A stretch of 64,000 nucleotides of DNA from Paenibacillus cellulositrophicus (GTDB lineage: Bacteria; Bacillota; Bacilli; Paenibacillales; Paenibacillaceae), in contig NZ_CP045295.1 in the NCBI RefSeq assembly GCF_009363095.1, forward strand, positions 2,666,001 through 2,730,000, written 5' to 3'. Below the pieces are notes generated by a model. It was not told the DNA's origin. It saw only the letters and a program-made list of their open reading frames with translations, and ran no database searches. Shown piece by piece: positions 36,801 through 45,640 of the stretch. How positions within the stretch are numbered: the stretch's first letter is position 1; each line of letters starts with the position of its first letter. The position numbers and the translations under genes are program-made.

Positions 36801-38471
36801 TTATTTCAGGGATGATAAGAACTCAACCGTCTTCGGATCGGACTGGAATGCGGATGTATCGAACGGCTCGGTCATCGCTTTCTGTGCCATCTCCAGATAC
36901 TGCGGCAAGCCTAGTTTCTGCAATCCCTCTACATATGTCTGCCAATCGTTCTCGATGGATTTCGATCCATTAATAAATTGGGCCATGGATTGTTTGACAT
37001 ACTGTTCAATATTCGTCTTCAGCAAGGCGAAGTTCTGGTACTCCTGTGGTTGAATCCAAATCACCCCTGGATACACTTGCTTTGGCTGATGACCGGCATA
37101 ATTCTTCATCGTCTCCAGCATCAAGAGGGATTCCAATCCATCTGCCGAAAATGGCGCCTTCGCTTCTACAAATCCGTTTCTCCACGTCGTATTCTGGAAA
37201 ATGGGCCCCATTTGGTTCCAGCCTTCATTCTGCTTCGCGCCAGCAGAGTAGAATTTGTCAGACTGCGTAATGAACAGCGCTTGTTCTCCGCTCAGCCCCT
37301 TAACCCCGTCTCCTGCTTTGGTCCAATACTTCCCTTCCTGCCCGAAATTCATCATTTGGGTGCCTTCAGGCGTATAGATGAAATCGACGAGTTTGATCAT
37401 TCGCACAATTTGTTCTTCCGTAGCGTTTTTCGTAACGACGAACGTCAGGGATTTAGGCGTATTTCCGCTGAATGCTGCATATTGGGTACCATCCGGCCCT
37501 TTCAAAGGGGGGACAGTACTCCAGTTCGGATAATTCGGGTTAGCGGTATCAATGAATCCCGCGCTGTACAAATACGGTACGACGCCTACTTTGTTCTGCG
37601 CAGCCAGCTGCTTGATGACCTCGCCCTTTTGGCTGAAAGCTTGCTTATCAAGGAGTCCTTTCGCGTACAAATCACGGATATAGGTTAGGCCCTTCTTCCA
37701 CCCTTCCTGCACAGGAGCATAGCTCACTTTCCCATCCTCTACGTTGAAGAAATCGGAGCCATTGTCATAGATGAAGGCATTCATGAGGAAGATTGTCGGA
37801 TCAAACCCGTCGGAGGTGCCGGACAACGGTATGAGCCCGTTATCTTTAAAGGTCTGCAGGACATTCGTCAGCTCATCCGTCGTCGTCGGCATGGACAAGC
37901 CGAATTTGTTCAGATCATCGGTATTAATCCAGAATTTCTGTCCCCAATAGCAATGAATGCATGAATTATAGCTCGGCACGCCATAAATATTCCCGTCCGG
38001 TGCGGTCATCGCTTGCTTCAGACCTGGCGCGGTCTCCATTGCTTTCGTCAAATTAGGAGCATACTTCTCGATATAAGCGTTGAGCGGGACGATGATTCCT
38101 TGCTTTGAATATTTCAGAATATCTGACGGTGAAAAGCTGCCCGACCAGAAGGCATCCGGATAGTTGCCGCTGGACAGCAGAAGGGATTGCTTTGCTAAAT
38201 AATCACTGGATGGCGCGATATTCCATTGAATGTTCAGTTTAAAGGTATCTTTCACATAACCGGTGAACCAGTTCGTTTTGAGGTCTATGACATCGGAAGA
38301 AGGAACCGCGAAGAAAGAAACATCGACCACTTTGTTCTCGTCAACCGCTCCATTGCTATTCGTCGATGCATTATTGTTCGCAGGTTCTGTCGAATTGCCT
38401 GAGCAAGCGGATAATATGATCATGATGGATGCCATCATGACCGCCAATACCGTTCGATTGATACGAATCAT
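36801..38471 (-). CDS. LplA-type sugar-binding lipoprotein of the fucoside ABC transporter
   Basis: 556 residues from ATG 38471 (GGAGGGG upstream; an in-frame ATG 33 bases earlier has no site). The signal is MIRINRTVLAVMMAS with lipobox LSAC, then an Asn/Ser-rich linker (NSTEPANNNASTNSNG). The body is a large solute-binding protein of the Lpl class common in Paenibacillus, with FWINTDDLNKFGLSMPTTTD and FTFVVTK-like segments. It captures the sugar outside and hands it to the two permeases. No ATPase gene is in the operon; such importers usually share a general MsmX-type ATPase. The substrate is inferred to be a fucoside. Confidence 0.9.
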   Translation of the reverse strand: MIRINRTVLAVMMASIMIILSACSGNSTEPANNNASTNSNGAVDENKVVDVSFFAVPSSDVIDLKTNWFTGYVKDTFKLNIQWNIAPSSDYLAKQSLLLSSGNYPDAFWSGSFSPSDILKYSKQGIIVPLNAYIEKYAPNLTKAMETAPGLKQAMTAPDGNIYGVPSYNSCIHCYWGQKFWINTDDLNKFGLSMPTTTDELTNVLQTFKDNGLIPLSGTSDGFDPTIFLMNAFIYDNGSDFFNVEDGKVSYAPVQEGWKKGLTYIRDLYAKGLLDKQAFSQKGEVIKQLAAQNKVGVVPYLYSAGFIDTANPNYPNWSTVPPLKGPDGTQYAAFSGNTPKSLTFVVTKNATEEQIVRMIKLVDFIYTPEGTQMMNFGQEGKYWTKAGDGVKGLSGEQALFITQSDKFYSAGAKQNEGWNQMGPIFQNTTWRNGFVEAKAPFSADGLESLLMLETMKNYAGHQPKQVYPGVIWIQPQEYQNFALLKTNIEQYVKQSMAQFINGSKSIENDWQTYVEGLQKLGLPQYLEMAQKAMTEPFDTSAFQSDPKTVEFLSSLK

Positions 38472-38522
38472 GCATACCCCTCCAAAATTCGAAATGAAAA
38501 TCACCCGAATGCCCCTCCATGC

Positions 38523-39425
38523 TCATTCTTTGATGGAACCCACCATCACCCCTTTGACGAAATATTTTTGAATGAAAGGATACAAGATCAACACCGGAAT
38601 GCTGGCAATCACAATCACGGAATATTTCAGAAGTGTCTTCATATCTTCGAACTGCTTGAGTTGTTCCGGAGATAACGTAATCGAGTTCGTCGAGACATTG
38701 TTTAAGACCAGAATTTCGCGCAAGATGAGCTGCAGCGGGTAGAGATGCTCACTGTTCAGGAAGATCAGCGCGTTAAAATAGGAGTTCCAATTGCCCACGG
38801 CAGCCCAGAGCAGCAATACCGCAATAACAGGCTTGGATAGCGGGAGAACGATTCGTGTTAAGAACTTCGTATCATTGCATCCATCGAGCTGAGCAGCTTC
38901 ATACAAATCATTTGGGATCGAGCTTTGGAAGAATGTTTTGGCGACAATAATCGAGAAAATATTGAGCGCACCTGGAAGGATCATCGCCCAACGTGTATCG
39001 AGCAGATGAAGAGATTTGATCACGAGATAGTAAGGAATTAATCCCCCGCTGAACAGCATCGCGAACAACAGCGCCCACATGAGGACTTTCCTGCCCATAA
39101 ACGTCTTACGTGATAAGGGATAGGCCATCATAATGGTTAGAGCAACGCTAATGATAGACCCCGATACGGTATAGATGACGGAATTGAGGTAACCCGTCCA
39201 GATCTGCTGATATTGGAACACGGCTTGATACCCGTACCACGTAGGTTCTACCGGGAACAACCATACTTTACCGGACATGACGGCAGCCGATGAACTGAAC
39301 GATGAGCTAACAATATAGATGAGGGGGTACGCGACGCATAATAGAATGATACTTAGAAAGATATAAATAACGACGATGCTCACTCGGTCGCTCCAAGGCT
39401 CGCGAATGTGTTTGGCTTTCTCCAT
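38523..39425 (-). CDS. ABC sugar permease, LplC-like
   Basis: 300 residues from ATG 39425 (GAGGGGG upstream). Six membrane segments are visible and the ABC inner-membrane EAA loop reads YEAAQLDGCNDTKFLTRIVLP. It ends FIQKYFVKGVMVGSIKE, the standard C-terminus of carbohydrate MalG-like permeases. It pairs with the LplB-like permease whose stop is 15 bases before this start. It imports the ligand delivered by the lipoprotein encoded next. Confidence 0.93.
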   Translation of the reverse strand: MEKAKHIREPWSDRVSIVVIYIFLSIILLCVAYPLIYIVSSSFSSSAAVMSGKVWLFPVEPTWYGYQAVFQYQQIWTGYLNSVIYTVSGSIISVALTIMMAYPLSRKTFMGRKVLMWALLFAMLFSGGLIPYYLVIKSLHLLDTRWAMILPGALNIFSIIVAKTFFQSSIPNDLYEAAQLDGCNDTKFLTRIVLPLSKPVIAVLLLWAAVGNWNSYFNALIFLNSEHLYPLQLILREILVLNNVSTNSITLSPEQLKQFEDMKTLLKYSVIVIASIPVLILYPFIQKYFVKGVMVGSIKE

Positions 39426-39439
39426 GGCTATCCCCCTCA

Positions 39440-40363
39440 TCAGAACAGACTCGAATCCGAAAATTTTCTGGCGAGCACATTCGTGGTGAAGATCAGAATG
39501 AACCCAACAACGGAGTTGAACAAGCCGACGGCGACCCCGAAGCTGTAGTTGGTGTTCACTAACCCAATTTTGTACACATACGTGGATATGACTTCGGACG
39601 TGCTCAGGTTCAACATGTTCTGAAGCAGAAAGACTTTCTCGAATCCTACGCTCATCAGCCCGCCAACGGCTAAAATGAATAGCACGATGATCGTTGGGCG
39701 AATCGCAGGCAAATCGATATGAATGATTTTCTGAATGCGGGATGCACCGTCAATTTTAGAGGCTTCATAGAGCTCTGGGTTCACGTTGGCTAATGCTGCA
39801 AGATAAATGACGGCGCCATAACCCGTCTCCTGCCAAACGCCTGACCAGACATACAGAGATGAGAACGCTTTCGATTCGCCTAGAATATCATAGACATTTG
39901 TTACGCCGAAGAGATGGGATAATTGACCGTAAAGTCCTGTTGTGGGGGATAAAATAATGTTAATCATGCCGACTAACACCACGGTGGAAATAAAGTATGG
40001 GGCATACGTAAACATTTGCACGATTTTCTTAAAACGTTGATTCTTCACTTCATTGAGCGCGAGTGCAAGTAGGATGGCGGCAGGTGTTCCGATACATAAT
40101 GCGTAGATACTAAGAAGGAGGGTGTTTTTGATAATTGGCCAGAAGTAAGGTGAACCGAAGAACATCTCGAACTGCTCTCCCCCGACCCATGGACTGTGCC
40201 ATATGCCTTGTGTGGGGTTGAACTCTTTAAATGCAATCTGGATGCCGATCATCGGGACGTAATTAAACGTGATGAGGAATAGAACGGGTAATGCCACGAT
40301 ACAATAAAGCTGCCAATGCCGATAAATGTTTTTCCTCCACAAACTCACTGTGCGAATAAACAT
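39440..40363 (-). CDS. ABC sugar permease, LplB-like
   Basis: 307 residues from ATG 40363 (MFIRTVSLWRK); GGAGGGG stands eight bases upstream, while the longer frame to 40441 runs into the operator. Six membrane helices, with the EAA loop LYEASKIDGASRIQKIIHIDLPAI. The C-terminus LARKFSDSSLF is typical for the family. First gene of the fucoside transport operon, directly downstream of the 16-base inverted repeat, so its expression is probably controlled by the GntR-type regulator. Confidence 0.93.
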   Translation of the reverse strand: MFIRTVSLWRKNIYRHWQLYCIVALPVLFLITFNYVPMIGIQIAFKEFNPTQGIWHSPWVGGEQFEMFFGSPYFWPIIKNTLLLSIYALCIGTPAAILLALALNEVKNQRFKKIVQMFTYAPYFISTVVLVGMINIILSPTTGLYGQLSHLFGVTNVYDILGESKAFSSLYVWSGVWQETGYGAVIYLAALANVNPELYEASKIDGASRIQKIIHIDLPAIRPTIIVLFILAVGGLMSVGFEKVFLLQNMLNLSTSEVISTYVYKIGLVNTNYSFGVAVGLFNSVVGFILIFTTNVLARKFSDSSLF

Positions 40364-40402
40364 GATCGTCCCCTCCGCTATTATGTAATCGCATTCAAAA
40401 TA

Positions 40403-40448
40403 ATAAATCGTGTATGATTTATTTTGAATAATATCATACACGATTTAT
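40403..40448. promoter_or_regulatory. 16-base perfect inverted repeat, probable GntR-family operator
   Basis: ATAAATCGTGTATGAT at 40403-40418 and its exact complement at 40433-40448, 14 bases apart, lie 40 bases upstream of the permease start and 23 bases beyond the end of the regulator gene. The inner halves (TCGTGTATGAT) may be single operators for an FCD-type dimer. A perfect TCATATATGA palindrome before the regulator gene (41171-41180) may be a related site. Confidence 0.75.
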
Positions 40449-40470
40449 AGTGTAAAGAGGAATATGGAAG

Positions 40471-41139
40471 TTACTTAAAGTTGTCTCGCAACCGTTGATA
40501 TGCCTGGTGTAGATGGATTCCGGAAGCTTCTACGGCTTTTTCTGTATCGTTCTCGAGCAAAGCTAACACGATTCTTCGATGTTCTGCGATCTCCGCGCTC
40601 ATGTCGATCTTGTAATGGGCCAAGTTCAAGTAGCGGTGAACCCGTTCGATTAGAGCCGTGACCATCTGTTTCAGGTTCTCATTGCCTGCATAAGCCAATA
40701 TCGTTCCATGCAGATCATGGTTCATCTTGGAGATGATATTCTCTTCGTGGCTCGCTTCCCACATGTGTTCAACAGCATCGAGCTCTTGCAGAATTTGTTC
40801 GAGTCGGAACTTAGGGATATGCGGAGCAGCCTTTCGAACCGAAAGTTCTTCTAACGCATAACGAATTTCGAAGATTTCGTCGATATCCGTCATGTTCATT
40901 TCTGCGACATACATCCCTTTAAACGGTACGACTTTGACAAATCCATCGGAAGCCAAGCGGAACAATGCCTCTCGAATCGGGATATTGCTGACGCCCAAAT
41001 CTCTCGCTAATTGATCGATATTGATTTTGTCTCCTGCGGATATGTCATGGGACAGGATTTTTTGCTTCAACAAACCATAGAGTTCATCCGTTAATACATG
41101 GCGGCTCAATCGTTTATCTGCCAAAGGGCTCATCTCCAT
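40471..41139 (-). CDS. GntR-family regulator, FadR/FCD subfamily
   Basis: 222 residues. The N-terminal winged helix-turn-helix has VLTDELYGLLKQKILSH, then INIDQLARDLGVSNIPIREALFRL. The C-terminal all-helical FCD domain has EIRYALEELSVRKAA and histidines in NHDLHGTIL and EHRRIVLAL, which usually bind a metal and a sugar acid. The start is ATG 41139 or ATG 41133. It separates the SDR-hydrolase pair from the transporter operon, and a long inverted repeat lies between it and the permease. It is likely a repressor released by a fucose-derived acid. Confidence 0.9.
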   Translation of the reverse strand: MEMSPLADKRLSRHVLTDELYGLLKQKILSHDISAGDKINIDQLARDLGVSNIPIREALFRLASDGFVKVVPFKGMYVAEMNMTDIDEIFEIRYALEELSVRKAAPHIPKFRLEQILQELDAVEHMWEASHEENIISKMNHDLHGTILAYAGNENLKQMVTALIERVHRYLNLAHYKIDMSAEIAEHRRIVLALLENDTEKAVEASGIHLHQAYQRLRDNFK

Positions 41140-41206
41140 TTTTTACGAGTTGCCCCAAGTATATCATGTATCATATATGAAATGTACGATTGCCCTTTAC
41201 AGATAT

Positions 41207-42112
41207 TTACGACTCGGCTACCATCGTATTGGTGATGGATCCCAGCTTTTCGATTTGTATGGTGACTTGATCGCCGTCTTTCAGATACACCTGCTGCTCT
41301 GGCGGATAACCGAGCACAACCCCTTCTGGCGTTCCAGTCAAGATAATATCGCCGGGAACAAGAGTCATATGCTGGGAAATATAGCTGACGATCTCATCGC
41401 AGTAAAAGATCATATCCGACGTATTGGAATGCTGACGCACTTCTCCATTGACGAGGCACTGAATATCCAGATCATTCGGATTGCCGACTTCATCCGCCGT
41501 GACCAAATACGGCCCCAAAGGCGAAAATTTATCGCAGGATTTGCCGAGCAGCCACTGATGGGTGCGAAGCTGTAAATCACGGGCGGATAAATCGTTCACA
41601 TTGCAATACCCGAATACATGGGAAAGTGCGTTTTCTTTGGAAACATACTTGGCCGTTTTGCCCATGACGATAACCAGTTCTGCCTCATAATCTACTTTCT
41701 GTGAAACTTTCGGAAGCGGAATCGGTTCGCCGGCTCCTGCCAGGGTGTTGTTAAATTTATTAAAAAGAATCGGGTATTCCGGAATCGGTGCATTCGTTTC
41801 TTCCGCATGCTTCCGGTAATTCAAGCCTACACAGATGATTTTATTCGGATGGGTGACACAGGGCCCAAGCGTTAGTGACGACTCCTGCAGCATAGAAGTG
41901 CGGATTACATCATCGGATTGCAGCACATGATCCACATATTCGCCAAGGGCAGCCAGTGCTATATCTCCGCCATCCAGCACCTCATGGATCGTTGTTGGAA
42001 TCGCCTTATCAGGTGGGATCAAGGATAGCGCCCCTAGGACATCCAGGACTCCATCATCCGTTTTCACTCCAAGCCGATATTGGTCATTATGAATAAACGT
42101 TAGTAATTTCAA
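41207..42112 (-). CDS. fumarylacetoacetase-family hydrolase (2,4-diketo-3-deoxy-L-fuconate hydrolase candidate)
   Basis: 301 residues from TTG 42112 (GGAGGG upstream). The FAH core is complete: ICVGLNYRKHAEETNAP, the metal ligand set in VDYEAELVIVMGK, NVNDLSARDLQ and the end LVPGDIILTGTPEGV. Members split 2,4-diketo acids between C-C bonds. In the non-phosphorylating fucose route this step yields pyruvate and L-lactate. It follows the SDR gene by 23 bases, so the pair should act in sequence. The family is certain; the substrate follows from the neighbourhood. Confidence 0.88.
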   Translation of the reverse strand: MKLLTFIHNDQYRLGVKTDDGVLDVLGALSLIPPDKAIPTTIHEVLDGGDIALAALGEYVDHVLQSDDVIRTSMLQESSLTLGPCVTHPNKIICVGLNYRKHAEETNAPIPEYPILFNKFNNTLAGAGEPIPLPKVSQKVDYEAELVIVMGKTAKYVSKENALSHVFGYCNVNDLSARDLQLRTHQWLLGKSCDKFSPLGPYLVTADEVGNPNDLDIQCLVNGEVRQHSNTSDMIFYCDEIVSYISQHMTLVPGDIILTGTPEGVVLGYPPEQQVYLKDGDQVTIQIEKLGSITNTMVAES

Positions 42113-42135
42113 GAGATCACCCTCCTATTCAAATG

Positions 42136-42909
42136 TTAAGCATTCTTGCCGAATACGACGCCGCCATCGATATACAGCGGAGAGCCCATCATAAACTTCG
42201 ATTCATCCGAGGCAAGGAACAAAGCCGCTTTAGCGACATCTTCCGGTCTGCCCAGTTCGCCGCTAAGCTGGCGTTTTTTAAGGGACTCTATCGCAGCTTC
42301 GGGATTCTCGTAGCTGTTATTCAAATAATTCTCCACAAAGGGTGTCAGAATGGTTCCGGGGAGCAGCGCATTGACACGAATATTATAAGGCGCATAGTCT
42401 ACCTGCATCGATTTCGTCAGTGCCAGAACAGCACCTTTCGTTGCCGAATAGGAAGCGCGCTTCGCCAAACCGATTTCCGCGATGCACGATGACATATTAA
42501 TGATAGAACCCGATTTGCGCTGCATCATATGTGGCAGAGCATATTTGCTTGGCAAATAAACGCCGCGAATATTCACGCTCATCACCCGGTCCCATGCATC
42601 CGGTTCAACCTCATGCAAAGCGCCGACCCCGCTAATTCCGGCATTATTGAACAGAACATCGATATGGCCGAAAGCAGCAATAGTCTGCTCCACCATCGCT
42701 TGGACTGAGACCGGATCCGTCACATCCGCTTGTATGAATATCCCTTTACTACCCATTTCAACGATTTCCTGTACGGTTTCTTCTCCCTTCTGCGCATCCA
42801 GGTCGTTGACAATCACCGTTGCCCCTTCTTGGGCAAAGAGCAGTGCGGCAGCTTTTCCGATTCCGGATCCGGAACCCGTAATAAGCGCTATTTTTCCTGC
42901 CAGTCTCAT
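42136..42909 (-). CDS. short-chain dehydrogenase (2-keto-3-deoxy-L-fuconate dehydrogenase candidate)
   Basis: 257 residues from ATG 42909, ribosome-binding site AGGAGGAG. Motifs: TGSGSGIGKAAALLF, VLFNNAGISG, Ser in IINMSSCIAE, YSATKGAVLALTKS and C-terminal MMGSPLYIDGG. It is a classical NAD(P)-dependent SDR. Cotranscribed with the FAH-family hydrolase, so it probably makes that enzyme's diketo substrate. It shares the fold, not close sequence, with the SDR at 34802. Confidence 0.88.
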   Translation of the reverse strand: MRLAGKIALITGSGSGIGKAAALLFAQEGATVIVNDLDAQKGEETVQEIVEMGSKGIFIQADVTDPVSVQAMVEQTIAAFGHIDVLFNNAGISGVGALHEVEPDAWDRVMSVNIRGVYLPSKYALPHMMQRKSGSIINMSSCIAEIGLAKRASYSATKGAVLALTKSMQVDYAPYNIRVNALLPGTILTPFVENYLNNSYENPEAAIESLKKRQLSGELGRPEDVAKAALFLASDESKFMMGSPLYIDGGVVFGKNA

Positions 42910-43330
42910 TTTGACTCCTCCTATTCAGTTTTCTTCGCCTAAAACAATCGCTGACCCGGGAATAAGCTGGATGGATGATTATGATGAAGGGTGCTCCGAA
43001 AAAAAGTTATTCCTTTCTTATCATCAGAATCTAATATCACGTTCTCTATTTCAGTACTCCAATCCTTCTCCCCATAGAAAAAAATTACACTGTTCCATGC
43101 GAATTGACCTGGAGCGATTGCTTCGGTTTTACAATGCTGATGAACATCTACACCTTCGCCGGATCTGAGTATCCCCATGACCAACAAATGAACAGACTCA
43201 ATAAACCAAACATAAAAAAGCCCCCCTCACGGTAGACAGGTGAATCATAAAACCTGTCTTCGTAAGAGGAGCATCTCCCTAAACTACTGGTGCGCCGTAT
43301 GCAAACTCCAATTCAAACGCCGTTTTATCT
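42910..43330. other. spacer upstream of fucose genes with a hairpin
   Basis: A frame at 42939-43187 (minus, 82 codons, MLVMGILRSGEGVDVHQHCK) lacks a clear ribosome-binding site and known family. An inverted repeat AGACAGGT/ACCTGTCT at 43234-43259 lies between the DUF4317 gene end and the fucose locus and may be a terminator stem. Confidence 0.4.
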
Positions 43331-44512
43331 TCAATCCGCCTTTTCCAACAAAGTCTCTGTCGTGAGCGTAAAGCCCTCAATAACAGCATCTTCATCAACC
43401 TCAATCATAATGCAGCGTTTGCCCTGAAAGCTCACCTGTTTAATGTACCTTAAATCCTGTGGACTGATCGTAATCGTGGCTACCTTGGTATCGATCTTGA
43501 TCGATTTGGACGAGAATTTCGGGATTACGCTGTTCGCCTTCAGTTCATAGTTCTTATCGTCAACGATCGTCTCAAAGGCCCGTTCCACGGCTTCCTTCGT
43601 CACGTTATCTACGCCGCTTGCGGTCAGCACGCGTTCCACATCGGTATAATCCAGCTTCGCCGGTTCTTCCTCATCCTGGTGGGATTCAATCACTTGGTGG
43701 ATCTCCTCGTACACATGTGCGATCGTGGCGGAGTCCAGCTGTTCACCCGCCACTTCCTTCACGATGTCTTCAAAGATCTCTCGCTCCTCCATGGCCGTCA
43801 CAGACCGTTCCGCATTCAACACATCCGAGATAAAACGCTCATTCGGATCATTCGATTTCCCCGTAGCATAGAGAACCCGGTTTACGTCGGAATAATTGTC
43901 CGTCACGCTGGGATAGAAGAACCCTTGCTCCGGTGTGCTGAGCTTGATGATCGGATCGACAATGACATTGTACTTAAACTCTCTCTCCACATAGTCGAAC
44001 AAGAGCGCCTTCCGCTGCTTTTCCGTCGAGTTCACGCTGCATAGAATGAACGGATGTCCGAACACTTCGTCGTTCACGGTCTCCTCTGCTGCATCATTCC
44101 TCGCCTTGGTCGGCCGGTAGTATTGTCCGCGTACGAACGTAATGACCGTATCCCGTTCATACGTCGTGTCCGCCAACATTTTGTTCACGAGCAGCATCAT
44201 CAGATCCTGCCACTCCTCCGGATCTCCCGTCTGGATCGCTTGGTGAAGCAGCACCTTCGACGGATCCTCCGCTTCCTCCTGAAACTTGAGCTCGAACAGC
44301 TTATGATCCAATTCACCGGTCAGCAGCTTTTTGAAATTGCCCATGTACAGCTCCTGCTTCTCCCGGTCCACTAACTCAAAGGGATTCCGCTCCCAGTGAT
44401 AAACCTCGTTCGTTTCTTTCATAATGTACACGTTCAGAATATCGAAAATCTTCATCAATTCATTATCCATCTTAAACTGCTTGCGGATGTGCGCGATTTC
44501 TTTCTTGTTCAT
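43331..44512 (-). CDS. DUF4317 protein
   Basis: 393 residues from ATG 44512, starting MNKKEIAHIRKQFKMDNELM, the conserved opening of DUF4317 proteins of Bacillota. No signal peptide or membrane segment is seen. The middle has GQYYRPTKARN and FIGHPFILCSVN-like segments; the end holds a short beta domain (VATITISPQDLRYIKQVSF). The family has no known function. The gene stands alone, with a spacer on both sides. Confidence 0.85.
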   Translation of the reverse strand: MNKKEIAHIRKQFKMDNELMKIFDILNVYIMKETNEVYHWERNPFELVDREKQELYMGNFKKLLTGELDHKLFELKFQEEAEDPSKVLLHQAIQTGDPEEWQDLMMLLVNKMLADTTYERDTVITFVRGQYYRPTKARNDAAEETVNDEVFGHPFILCSVNSTEKQRKALLFDYVEREFKYNVIVDPIIKLSTPEQGFFYPSVTDNYSDVNRVLYATGKSNDPNERFISDVLNAERSVTAMEEREIFEDIVKEVAGEQLDSATIAHVYEEIHQVIESHQDEEEPAKLDYTDVERVLTASGVDNVTKEAVERAFETIVDDKNYELKANSVIPKFSSKSIKIDTKVATITISPQDLRYIKQVSFQGKRCIMIEVDEDAVIEGFTLTTETLLEKAD

Positions 44513-44706
44513 AGTTCGTCAGACAACTCCTAGAAAGTAAAATTGGCTATATCAGTATAAACGAAACAAAAACCCTTCGCTATACAGAATGAACTAAAGC
44601 CATGTTATAGGCCGCGATCGGACGCTACAACAAGGAAGATCCGATGCACAACTCTAGTTCAATCGATATAGACGGGGTTTTCGTCAACAACGAAAGGTAT
44701 AGATTC

Positions 44707-45276
44707 TCAACATGTGCTGCGCCGCAGCTCATAAAAATACTGCACAACAGGATGCTTTAACTTCATTTTCTCGGACATGTTCAAAATCCGCTTTTTCCCA
44801 ACGCGTCTGTCTACCAAGGCTAGAATATTCAATAAAATATCTTTGCTCTCGATGTTTTCTTCTATAGAAGTAGATAAAAATTGATTAGCTAGCGCGACAA
44901 AATTGGATTTACTTAATGAAGCCTGAGCTGTCATAAGCTCCTTGGCATACCCTGTTATTTTTCGGTTTCTAGCAATGACTTTTAGACGATCCTCCGGAAC
45001 GTTTCCCTGGGTATCCTTTCTGACCGCTTCCATTTCTTCAGCGCTGATCGGAATTTGGATATCGTGATCATTCTTAATTTCCAGCTCCGTCTGATACCAT
45101 CTTATTGGACTCGCTTTATCGTTCATTCGGAGGACGTCCTTTTTATCTACCGAAATATAACAAAGCCCTGCTTTATCAGGTAGATAACGATAACCCGTCG
45201 CACGGTATTCAACCCTTCCAACCAACGCAGGACTGAGAAAACTCTCCAGCTGCTGCTTCAATTTACTCCAGGACAT
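44707..45276 (-). CDS. SF0329-type conserved protein
   Basis: 189 residues from ATG 45276, ribosome-binding site AGGAGG. The start [20 protein letters not shown] followed by [20 protein letters not shown] is characteristic of the SF0329 group of conserved proteins found across Bacillales and enterics. The C-terminal part is helical and basic ([20 protein letters not shown]). No function is known. It lies apart from its neighbours. Confidence 0.7.
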   Translation of the reverse strand: MSWSKLKQQLESFLSPALVGRVEYRATGYRYLPDKAGLCYISVDKKDVLRMNDKASPIRWYQTELEIKNDHDIQIPISAEEMEAVRKDTQGNVPEDRLKVIARNRKITGYAKELMTAQASLSKSNFVALANQFLSTSIEENIESKDILLNILALVDRRVGKKRILNMSEKMKLKHPVVQYFYELRRSTC

Positions 45277-45640
45277 GGTTCCTCCTCTATTTTCAAACCA
45301 AGCTATCTTTTATTTAAAAATAACTCTCGTTTCATTGTGCCTCTGTTCAGTATGAATAACCCCCTGCTAAAAAACAACCCACAAAGTCTGCACTTTCATT
45401 CTCCTTCGTTTCGGTGTCACACTTTTTCCGTACGAACCGTAACAAATCATCAAGGTCCCTTGTTTCAAAATCAACCAAAGCCGCTCCAAGTGGCCCAAGT
45501 CCTCGTGGATAACTTCGGGATCGGCGGCATTACCAATGTGGAAGATGACATGAACATGTTCCTGGGTGCCTGATTTCTGCATCTAAACCAAAAAGAAGAC
45601 ACACAGGAGGATCCTGTTGTCTTCTTTTCTTTTAGACTTT
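45277..45640. other. spacer with terminator
   Basis: Two overlapping small frames (45337-45573 plus, 45367-45582 minus) have no family or ribosome-binding site; one may be a remnant. A clear terminator, AAAAGAAGACA...TGTCTTCTTTT at 45590-45629, follows the GH38-like gene. Confidence 0.5.

Noticed and set aside
45337..45582. Two overlapping frames on opposite strands
   Set aside because: Neither has a family, ribosome-binding site or composition clearly better than the other.
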